Made by a program: the position numbers and the translations under genes
Origin: Asaia bogorensis
Lineage (GTDB): Bacteria; Pseudomonadota; Alphaproteobacteria; Acetobacterales; Acetobacteraceae
Length of the DNA stretch: 43,497 nt
Assembly: GCA_943333505.2 (NCBI GenBank)
Contig: CALQTN020000035.1
Coordinates: forward strand, 1-43,497
Direction: 5' to 3'
Shown: piece after piece, positions 37,577-43,497 of the stretch
How positions within the stretch are numbered: the first letter of the stretch is position 1
Layout: each line of letters starts with the position of its first letter
The notes under the pieces: generated by a model
Database searches by the model: none
The model's input: the letters and a program-made list of their open reading frames with translations, nothing else
Told to the model about the DNA's origin: nothing

Positions 37577-38236
37577 ATGACCGACCTTGTTTCATTTGAT
37601 CTGCATGACGGTGTGGCGACGCTGACGATGGATGACGGCAAAGCCAATGCGCTGTCGCTCGCCATGGCCCAGGCAATCGGCGCCGGCCTCGATCGTGCCG
37701 TGGCCGAGGCGAAAATCGTTGTCATTCGCGGCCGACCCGGGGTTCTCTGCGGTGGGTTTGACCTGAAAGTCATTCGCGGCGGCGATGCCGCGCAACGCGC
37801 CGCGATGACTGATGCCGGCATGGCGCTGCTCGCCCGGCTTTATCTGCACCCGCAACCGCTGATAATTGCCTGCACTGGGCATTCGGTCGCCGCCGGTGGG
37901 CTGATGCTGCTGACCGGGGATATCAGGATCGGGGTGCGCGGGGCGTTCCGGATTGGCCTGAATGAAACGGCTATCGGCCTGTCATTGCCGCATCTCGGCA
38001 TCGAACTGGCACGTGATCGTCTGGCACCAGCGCGGTTAACCGAGTCCGTGATCCGCGCCACACTCTACAGCCCCGACGATGCGGCAGAAGCGGGCTATCT
38101 GGATAAGGCGGTTGATCCAGACGGGTTTGACGCTGCTATTGCCGAAGCGATCCAGGGTTTGCGGGCTTTGGATGGTGTCGCTTATGCCGCCACAAAGCAG
38201 CGTTTGCGCCAGCCGACCCTGGATCGTCTTCGCTAG
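37577..38236 (+). CDS. Enoyl-CoA hydratase/isomerase (crotonase) family protein
   Basis: 219 residues, about 40 shorter than typical hydratases. N-terminal VATLTMDDGKANALS and the oxyanion-hole segments CGGFDL and TGHSVAAGGLMLLTGDIRIG match the family. LNETAIGLSLP carries a Glu at the catalytic position. The C-terminal helix region is short (VAYAATKQRLRQP). It is divergent from the aminotransferase operon across 89 bases. The TAG stop (38234-38236) is the first triplet of a 103-bp palindromic repeat. The acyl-CoA substrate is unknown. Confidence 0.87.
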   Translation: MTDLVSFDLHDGVATLTMDDGKANALSLAMAQAIGAGLDRAVAEAKIVVIRGRPGVLCGGFDLKVIRGGDAAQRAAMTDAGMALLARLYLHPQPLIIACTGHSVAAGGLMLLTGDIRIGVRGAFRIGLNETAIGLSLPHLGIELARDRLAPARLTESVIRATLYSPDDAAEAGYLDKAVDPDGFDAAIAEAIQGLRALDGVAYAATKQRLRQPTLDRLR

Positions 38237-38336
38237 AGTATGATGACCGCTGATAGGCGCGGTCCCCATGCTCTAACGCTTTGTTGGGTCGCGTGATTCA
38301 GACCTCCGTGTGATTCCAACTACGGTCATCACGCTC
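38234..38336. repeat. 103-bp palindromic repeat element, full copy with degraded stem
   Basis: tagagtatgatgaccgc...gcggtccccatgctcta (38234-38275) is an imperfect hairpin, followed by the 65-bp tail tctaacgctttgttgggtcgc... to cacgctc. It matches 40311-40413 over its whole length with no gap and 1001-1065 over the tail. The outer ends (agag-atgatgacc / ggtcatcacgctc) are also inverted. It overlaps the TAG stop codon of the crotonase gene. Confidence 0.88.
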
Positions 38337-38359
38337 CTAGGCTGCGGGTTAAACGGGGT

Positions 38360-38773
38360 CTACGCTGCAGCCTCGGTCTGACCAGCATCGTCGATGACGG
38401 CGATGACCTCAATTTCAATGAGGAAATCCGGGTGCGTGAGCCGGCTGACCTCAACGCCGGTCGAAGCCGGCGGATGGGCGGCGAAGAATTCCTCGCGCAC
38501 CGCCCAGACCTGTGGGGCGAGCGACATATCGGTCATGAACGCGGTGAGTTTCACGACGTGACGCAACTCTGCACCGGCCTCGGCGAGAATGGCGCGGATG
38601 TTGCTGATGACCTGACGCGCCTGCGCCGCCATGTCGCCCTTGCCGATCACCGTGCCCGCCGCGTCGCGGGCGAGTTGGCCGGATACGAAGATCATCGGGC
38701 CGACCTTCACCGCCTGGGAAAAAAATGGTGCGGTGGGGGCGCAGCGGTCGGTATGGATGGTTTCACGACGCAT
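38360..38773 (-). CDS. RidA/YjgF/YER057c-family reactive-intermediate deaminase
   Basis: 137 residues. RidA enzymes hydrolyse reactive enamine/imine products of PLP enzymes, or act in aminophenol and related degradation. APFFSQAVKVGPMIFVSGQ, the central IRAILAEAGAELRHVVKLTAFMTD, and PASTGVEVSRLTHPDFLIEIEVIAV with the conserved Arg-equivalent position are family features. Start ATG 38773 (MRRETIHTD) has ggagc nearby; the longer frame upstream overlaps the divergent binding-protein gene's start and is rejected. It is divergent from that gene across 55 bases. Confidence 0.9.
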   Translation of the reverse strand: MRRETIHTDRCAPTAPFFSQAVKVGPMIFVSGQLARDAAGTVIGKGDMAAQARQVISNIRAILAEAGAELRHVVKLTAFMTDMSLAPQVWAVREEFFAAHPPASTGVEVSRLTHPDFLIEIEVIAVIDDAGQTEAAA

Positions 38774-38828
38774 CGGTTTGCTCCGGGCTGGGCGGTCCCC
38801 TAAAGTCAATCGGTCGGGGGAACACGCC

Positions 38829-40313
38829 ATGAGAATCGTCGCAATCTTCACTGCCTGTGTGCTGCTGGCAACCATGGCCGGCGCACAGACGCTGCGTGTG
38901 GGGCTGCAAAGCGACATCGACACCTTCGACCCGGTGAAAACCAACAACATCGCCGCGCGCAGCGTGTTTGCCGCCCTGTGCGACAAGTTGCTGGACGTCG
39001 ACGAAACCCTGACGATCCGCCCGCAACTCGCGCGAGCCTGGCGCTGGAGCGACGATCACCGGACGCTGACGCTCGAATTACGGCCGAACGTGGTGTTCCA
39101 CGACGGCACAACGCTCGATGCTGCCGTGGTGGTGGCAAATCTCGAGCGCGCGCTGAACCTGCCTGGCTCGCGCCGGCGCAGTGAGATTGGCGCCGTGACC
39201 CGGATCGTTGCGGAGGATACGCTGACGGTCCGGCTGGAAATGAACGCACCGTTCGCGCCGCTGCTGTCGCAGTTCGTCGATCGTGCCGGGATCATCATGT
39301 CGCCTAATGGATTTGCCGATGCGGCGGTCCGCCCGGTCTGCGCCGGGCCGTTCCAACTCGGCGACCGGGTGGCGGGCGATCGGATCACCACACGGCGCTT
39401 TGATGGCTATTGGGACCGCGCCGCCGTTAAGCTCGACGGCGTGGTGTTCCGCCCGATGCCGGATACCACGGTACGGCTGCTGAACCTGCGTTCGGGTGCG
39501 CTCGATATCGCCGAGCGGGTCGCGGCAAGCGACGTGGCGACGATTAGAGGCGATGCAAGACTTAGGCTGGCGGAGATCACCGGGCTGGGCTTCACCTCGA
39601 TCATCATCAATGTCGGTAACGGTGCGCAGGCCGATACGCCCCTCGGCCGCGATCCGCGACTGCGCGAGGCGTTCGACCTGTCGATTGACCGCGAGACGCT
39701 GAACCGCGTCGCGTTCGATGGCGCCAACCGGCCGGGCAACCAGCCGGTTCCGCCCGGTAGCGCATTTTACCTCAGGGACCAGCCGATGCGCGGCGCCAAT
39801 ATCGCCCGCGCCAAGGCGTTGCTCGCCGAAGCCGGGCAACCGGCATTGCGCATCCGAATGCTGGTGCCCAACACGACCGAGTTCCGGGCCATGGCGGAGG
39901 TAATCCAGTCGATGGCCGGTGAGGCCGGTATCCAATTGACCATCGATCTGGCGGAACTGGCCACAGCCGCGCAAATGATGGCCAATGGAGAGTTCCAGGC
40001 ATTCTTGATCGGCTGGAGCGGCCGTGTTGACCCCGACGGCAACATCTACGCGTTCAACCACTGCAAGGGCGCGAACAACGACAGTCGGTTCTGCGATCCC
40101 GCCGTTGACGCGGCGCTCGACCGGGCCCGAGCCAGCTTGGGGGAGGCGAACCGCCTCTCGGCCTATACCGAGGCTGGGGCCATCAGCCTGCCGGCCCGGC
40201 ACCGGCTCTATCTGGTGCACGAGAACTGGCGAACCGCGACCACCGCGCGGGTGGAAGGCTTCCGCGCAATTGCCGATGGGGTCATCCGTTTCCAGGGGCT
40301 AGGGCTGCGTTAG
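38829..40313 (+). CDS. ABC transporter substrate-binding protein, family 5 (oligopeptide/dipeptide-type)
   Basis: 494 residues. An N-terminal signal peptide, MRIVAIFTACVLLATMAGAQ, probably cleaved after AGA, exports it to the periplasm. The following domain has the family-5 landmarks: LQSDIDTFDPVKTNN, AARSVFAALCDKLLDVDE, LRPNVVFHDGTTLDAAVVVANLE, GPFQLGDRVAGDRI, REAFDLSIDRETL and a GWSGRVDPDGNIYAFNHC region. A gggggaa leader precedes ATG 38829. No permease or ATPase genes are in the window, so it is an orphan or serves a system elsewhere. It ends at TAG 40311-40313, the start of a second palindromic repeat. Confidence 0.9.
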   Translation: MRIVAIFTACVLLATMAGAQTLRVGLQSDIDTFDPVKTNNIAARSVFAALCDKLLDVDETLTIRPQLARAWRWSDDHRTLTLELRPNVVFHDGTTLDAAVVVANLERALNLPGSRRRSEIGAVTRIVAEDTLTVRLEMNAPFAPLLSQFVDRAGIIMSPNGFADAAVRPVCAGPFQLGDRVAGDRITTRRFDGYWDRAAVKLDGVVFRPMPDTTVRLLNLRSGALDIAERVAASDVATIRGDARLRLAEITGLGFTSIIINVGNGAQADTPLGRDPRLREAFDLSIDRETLNRVAFDGANRPGNQPVPPGSAFYLRDQPMRGANIARAKALLAEAGQPALRIRMLVPNTTEFRAMAEVIQSMAGEAGIQLTIDLAELATAAQMMANGEFQAFLIGWSGRVDPDGNIYAFNHCKGANNDSRFCDPAVDAALDRARASLGEANRLSAYTEAGAISLPARHRLYLVHENWRTATTARVEGFRAIADGVIRFQGLGLR

Positions 40314-40413
40314 AGCATGATGACCGCCGATAGGCGCGGTCATCATGCTCTAACGCTTTGTTTGGTCGGGTGATTCAGGCCTCCGTGTGATTCCACCTAC
40401 GGTCATCACGCGC
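40311..40413. repeat. 103-bp palindromic repeat element, full copy with perfect stem
   Basis: tagagcatgatgaccgc (40311-40327) and its reverse complement (40336-40352) form a perfect 17-bp stem around an 8-base loop, then the 65-bp tail ends at 40413. It is colinear with 38234-38336. The tail has its own inverted ends, and the outer ends of the whole unit (gcatgatgacc / ggtcatcacgcgc) are complementary too. The first three bases are the TAG stop of the binding-protein gene. Confidence 0.9.
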
Positions 40414-40551
40414 CAGGAGCCCGTCCGAGAATTCAATTTCCCGGTTATCGCTTACATCAACGGTTTACGTTTTAGGGTGCGTTCGGCGGTCGGGCTGGTT
40501 TGATCGTTGTGGATACGGCCGATGCCAGATATGGGGTGATCCGCCGCGCGA

Positions 40552-40788
40552 TCATGGCGGCGAGATTAGCCTTGCTGGCAAAGCCGGTGTCGCCTGCAGC
40601 ATGCCGAGGTGATACAGCGGCTGACCCTGAGCGCCTTTATAGGCGTCCAGGATCACCGAAAGGTCGAGCGCATCATGCACAGTATCACGCACGCAATGGG
40701 CAAGATGCCCCGGCGGCACGAAGCCATGCACCGATGAGGGCAACAGCCTGGTTTGGTCAACGTCGCACGGACGAAACGCCTTGTTTAT
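40552..40788 (-). pseudogene. IS1182-family transposase N-terminal remnant
   Basis: The minus frame reads NKAFRPCDVDQTRLLPSSVH, then GFVPPGHLAHCVRDTV and ALDLSVILDAYKGAQGQPLYHLGML, matching the N-terminus of IS1182-type transposases (usual form FRPYDxDQxxLLPPSxxxWxPEGHLA). It then runs into unrelated sequence and stops at 40552. No inverted repeats or catalytic domain are seen, so it is a fragment. 40414-40551 and 40789-40860 show no other gene. Confidence 0.75.
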
Positions 40789-40860
40789 GCATGGAGAGAA
40801 TAAAATTCAGGCCAGCGTCAGCAAGATATTTCTCGGAATAGCTTCACCAAATCAATGGCC

Positions 40861-40904
40861 AGTGGATAGAATCTGACGGTGCTTTCCGTCAGATTCTATC
40901 CACT
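40861..40904. terminator. 19-bp perfect hairpin downstream of the CoA-transferase gene
   Basis: agtggatagaatctgacgg (40861-40879), loop tgcttt, then the exact reverse complement (40886-40904), followed by agtgtcttgtg. It lies 26 bases beyond the minus-strand CoA-transferase stop. Stem sequence differs from the TAGAGC family. It may act as a terminator or be another repeat class. Confidence 0.7.
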
Positions 40905-40930
40905 AGTGTCTTGTGTTCGGGCCAGCCTGA

Positions 40931-42124
40931 TCAGCCGGCAACCACTTTCCGGTCATAGAGCGCGGTGATCTCATCCGCTGAATAGCCATGCTGGACCAGC
41001 ACGTCGCGGGTATTCTCTCCCAATGCCGGGGCATGGGCACGCTTGGTGCCATCCTCGAACGCCGGCAATCCAGGAATATTTGGCATCGGCACCGCTTCCG
41101 GCATCCCCGGATGGTTCAACCACGACATAATACCGGTCGCCGCCACCTGCTCCTGCTGGAGGAACTCGGTATAAGTGTTGACCGGCCCGTTCATGATCGC
41201 GCGCTTGGACAGACGCTCAGCCAGCCAGGCTTTGGTATGCGATTTGAAGATCGGCCGTAGCACGCCGTAGAGCTCATCCAGGTTTTCACGCCGCGCGGCC
41301 ATGGTGCTGAAACGCGGATCGGCCAGCAGATCATTGCGCTCCATCGCGTCGCAGAACGGCTCCCAATCGGTCGGGCGAACCATGGTGACGTTCAACTGGC
41401 CATCCGAGGTATCGAAAACCCCGTTCGGCATCGCTGTGCGCTGGACGGTACCGCGTTCCATGTAACTGGCGACCATGCGGATCACCGACAACATCGCGCC
41501 GCCCTGCATCAGGCTGCATTCGAGATATCGGCCCTTCTTCACTTCCTGCTCGCGTCGCACGTAAAGCGAGGTGGCAATTGCCTGGAACCCAAGTAATCCG
41601 GTGAACATGTCGATCATGGAAATCGCCATGCGATGCGGATGGTTGTCGTGCTCGCCACGGTTTTCATCGACGATGCCGATAAACGCCTGCAACACCGGGT
41701 CCATCGCCGGACGCGCGGCGATCGGGCCGACCTGTCCGAAACCCGAAATCGAGTAATAGATAATGCCAGGCTCTTTGGCGCTCACCTCGTCATAACCGAA
41801 GCCGTAGCGTTGGATGGTGCCAGGACGGAAGCCTTCGATGAACACATCCGCGCCCTTAACCAGGCGCCACAGGATTTCCTTGCCTTCCGGGGTCTTGAGG
41901 TCAATCGCAATGCTGCGCTTGCCCAACGTGCCGTAGACCGAGAACGCCGAATGGGTCTCGTAGGTTTTGCCCAGGATGCGGGCCCAGTCGCCGCCGCCAT
42001 GCGGGGTTTCCACCTTGATGACGTCGGCGCCGTGCTGCGCAAGCATCATTGCGCAAGATGGCCCGGCGACGCCGCCGCTGAGGTCCACAACTTTCATGCC
42101 GGCAAAGGCTGCACTGTATTCCAT
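40931..42124 (-). CDS. CaiB/BaiF-family (type III) CoA-transferase
   Basis: 397 residues. N-terminal GMKVVDLSGGVAGPSCAMML and the AQHGADVIKVETPHGGGDWAR segment bind CoA. GTLGKRSIAIDLKTPEGKE and DVFIEGFRPGTIQRYGFGYD are family signatures. Asp172 in SMIDMFTG is the likely catalytic aspartate that forms the acyl-anhydride intermediate. The C-terminal part has MPNGVFDTSDGQLNV and TDWEPFC. A GGAGGG ribosome-binding site precedes ATG 42124; the longer frame upstream is not homologous. It is 128 bases after the SDR gene and likely in one unit. It activates an acid to its CoA ester; the acid is unknown. Confidence 0.91.
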   Translation of the reverse strand: MEYSAAFAGMKVVDLSGGVAGPSCAMMLAQHGADVIKVETPHGGGDWARILGKTYETHSAFSVYGTLGKRSIAIDLKTPEGKEILWRLVKGADVFIEGFRPGTIQRYGFGYDEVSAKEPGIIYYSISGFGQVGPIAARPAMDPVLQAFIGIVDENRGEHDNHPHRMAISMIDMFTGLLGFQAIATSLYVRREQEVKKGRYLECSLMQGGAMLSVIRMVASYMERGTVQRTAMPNGVFDTSDGQLNVTMVRPTDWEPFCDAMERNDLLADPRFSTMAARRENLDELYGVLRPIFKSHTKAWLAERLSKRAIMNGPVNTYTEFLQQEQVAATGIMSWLNHPGMPEAVPMPNIPGLPAFEDGTKRAHAPALGENTRDVLVQHGYSADEITALYDRKVVAG

Positions 42125-42252
42125 TCTTTCCCTCCCAAGGGGTTGCCACGTAACTGGCGATTGTGACTGTTCCGGCTTGGTTGGCAATGGGGGGGATGTG
42201 CAGGGTAGCTAGGTTGACGGGGCGGATGCACGCAAGGGCGTGGTCATGCCGC

Positions 42253-42996
42253 TCAATACGTCGCCCGCCCCCCTGAAATATCAAACACCGCACCGGTCGA
42301 GAACGACGCCTCCCGGCTCGCCAGCCAGCACACAAGGGACGCCACCTCGTCCACCTCGCCAAAGCGGCCGATCGGAATTTTCGACAGCATGTAATCGATC
42401 TGGGTTTGCGACATCTGCGAAAACAGCGGCGTCTTCACCGCGGCCGGCGTCACGCAGTTCACCCGAATTTCCGTCGCCGCCAGTTCCTTGCCCAGCGACT
42501 TGGTCAGCCCGATCACGGCGGCTTTGGACGCTGAATAGGCGGCCGCATTGGGATTGCCTTCCTTGCCGGCAACCGAGGCGATGTTGACGATCCGGCCATA
42601 GCCATTGGCCAGCATAATCGGCACCACCGCGCGGGCGCAGTAGTAAACCCCGTTCACGTTGACATCGATCACCCGTTTCCAGTCGGCAACCGCGTAGTCC
42701 CATGCCGTTGCGTTCGGCCCGGTGATACCCGCGCTGGTAACCAGGATGTCGATCTTGCCCAAGGCCGCAGCCGTGCCGGTGGCGGCGCCGGCCACTGCAT
42801 CGGCGTCAGTCATGTCGACCTCGACCGTGTGGACCTGGGTTTGCAGCAATGTATTGGCTTCGGCCAGCGCCGCACGGTTTACGTCCCATACCGCGATCCG
42901 GGCACCCTCAGCCACCAGGCGCCGGGCAATCGCCAGACCAATGCCAGATACACCGCCCGTTACGACCGCCGTCTGACCGTCAAACCGTCCTGCCAT
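42253..42996 (-). CDS. Short-chain dehydrogenase/reductase (3-oxoacyl-ACP reductase FabG-like)
   Basis: 247 residues. Cofactor motif TGGVSGIG (13-20), SAG(88-90)-ITG, catalytic Ser near 140-141 (NIASVAG) and Tyr154-x3-Lys158 (YSASK) are all present. The ending ISGGRATY resembles FabG-type enzymes. A gggagg leader precedes ATG 42996. It stands 34 bases after DUF427 and upstream of the CoA-transferase gene, so a three-gene catabolic unit is plausible. It is about 248 residues, the normal size for the family. Confidence 0.9.
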   Translation of the reverse strand: MAGRFDGQTAVVTGGVSGIGLAIARRLVAEGARIAVWDVNRAALAEANTLLQTQVHTVEVDMTDADAVAGAATGTAAALGKIDILVTSAGITGPNATAWDYAVADWKRVIDVNVNGVYYCARAVVPIMLANGYGRIVNIASVAGKEGNPNAAAYSASKAAVIGLTKSLGKELAATEIRVNCVTPAAVKTPLFSQMSQTQIDYMLSKIPIGRFGEVDEVASLVCWLASREASFSTGAVFDISGGRATY

Positions 42997-43030
42997 CTCA
43001 GCCTCCCTTGATAGGGACGCTTTACAAGCC

Positions 43031-43312
43031 TCAGGCCACCACCTCAACGCCCTTCCAGAATGCCACCCGTCCTTTGATCTCAGCCGCAGCCGGCTTCGGG
43101 TCCTTATAGTACCAAACCGCGTTCTGGTTGATCTTGCCGTCAACCTGGAGGGTGTAATAATTCGCGGTGCCCTTCCACGGACACACAGTGCTGTGGGTCG
43201 AGGTGTTGAGGTATGCGCCGTTCAGCGCGCCCGATGGGAAATAGGCGTTGCCTTCGACCGTCACGATATCATCGCTGTCGGCAATCACTTTGCCGTTCCA
43301 GATAGCCTTCAT
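43031..43312 (-). CDS. DUF427 family protein
   Basis: 93 residues, one DUF427 domain. MKAIWNGKVIADSDD is the family N-terminus, with the conserved YFP...GAYLNTSTHSTVCPWKG core and ANYYTLQVDGK. DUF427 proteins form a small beta-rich fold of unknown function, often near SDR or oxidoreductase genes. ATG 43312 is preceded by aaggaga. The further upstream open frame is not homologous. First gene of the unit leading to the SDR and CoA-transferase. Confidence 0.93.
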   Translation of the reverse strand: MKAIWNGKVIADSDDIVTVEGNAYFPSGALNGAYLNTSTHSTVCPWKGTANYYTLQVDGKINQNAVWYYKDPKPAAAEIKGRVAFWKGVEVVA

Positions 43313-43352
43313 ACTGCGTCTCCTTACGTGGCCCCCAGACATGATAGCGTAA

Positions 43353-43497
43353 TACCAACGCCTTTGGCTTCTGACTCACGGTGGGGATTCCCCGACGCGG
43401 CGATGATGTGATTCAACCTGGCGAGCATTGGAGGCTCGCCCATGGCCCGCGCAATCGCGCTTCGATCTGACTTCACTGGCCCTGATCTTCGCCGCCT
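43353..43497 (+). mobile_element. Left end of an IS630-type insertion sequence (continues off window)
   Basis: The transposase start at 43442 is preceded by about 90 bases without similarity to the adjoining operon. taataccaacgcc near 43351-43363 could be the end of a terminal repeat at a TA target. The exact left boundary cannot be fixed without the other end of the element. Confidence 0.45.
43442..43497 (+). CDS. IS630-family transposase, N-terminal fragment (3' end off window)
   Basis: ATG 43442 follows tggaggctcgcc, a good ribosome-binding site. The visible frame reads MARAIALRSDFTGPDLRRL, a typical start of IS630-family transposases (usual form MxxALxLRxDxxxxxLRRLAR, the first helix of the helix-turn-helix). 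The sequence runs off the right edge after 18 complete codons, so neither the length nor the DDE domain can be seen. Confidence 0.7.
   Translation, partial: MARAIALRSDFTGPDLRR

Overview
The window looks like chromosome from a GC-rich alphaproteobacterium. It carries an alphaproteobacterial-type housekeeping set (pepA-holC, dnaN-recF-gyrB, a full-length two-domain glnE, a YhdP/AsmA-like protein, uvrB), strong GC-ending codon use, and T/A-rich hairpins plus TAGAGC-type palindromes at gene ends. I infer Rhodospirillales, perhaps Acetobacteraceae, but no rRNA or other decisive marker is present. Both edges are insertion sequences: the 3' end of an IS5-family transposase on the left and the 5' end of an IS630-type transposase on the right.

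Layout: 0-1.1 kb is an IS end followed by a wrecked mandelate racemase-like gene. From 1.1 to 9.75 kb lie tRNA-modification, phosphatase, peptidase and replication genes: sua5-cysQ (minus), pepA-holC (plus), then dnaN-recF-gyrB (minus) with no dnaA beside them. From 10 to 15.7 kb is a mixed block: two VOC proteins, a GrdB/PrdB-like gene read through an in-frame TGA (candidate selenoprotein), a D-2-hydroxyacid dehydrogenase, a SpoU methyltransferase, a RluA-type pseudouridine synthase, a hexapeptide acyltransferase and a sulfatase remnant. From 15.7 to 25.4 kb are bcp-glnE (minus) and, divergently, a YhdP-like envelope protein, a haloacid dehalogenase-like gene and uvrB.

From 25.4 to 32.1 kb is an accessory region. 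It holds a beta-propeller-like hydrolase gene, a tRNA-Arg(CCT) with encoded CCA, and two 311-bp ungapped direct repeats (about 93% identical). The first repeat starts on the last four bases of the tRNA; the second supplies the 3' end of a flavin monooxygenase gene. Between them lie a serine-recombinase remnant and a YqhA-type membrane protein. This looks like the scar of a recombination or integration event.

From 30 to 43.3 kb are catabolic genes in short operons: LLM monooxygenase plus FAD monooxygenase; a TPP enzyme; fold-type-IV aminotransferase, SDR and GMC oxidoreductase; a crotonase; RidA; an orphan oligopeptide-type binding protein; and DUF427, SDR and CoA-transferase. Substrates cannot be assigned from sequence.

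The most interesting observation is the in-frame TGA at 10950-10952, with a UxxC motif and a SECIS-like hairpin right behind it. Second is a family of about 100-bp palindromic elements whose first three bases serve as the TAG stop codon of the upstream gene. Gene remnants are frequent: racemase, sulfatase, a small ORF resembling an ATP-grasp N-terminus, recombinase and IS1182 transposase.
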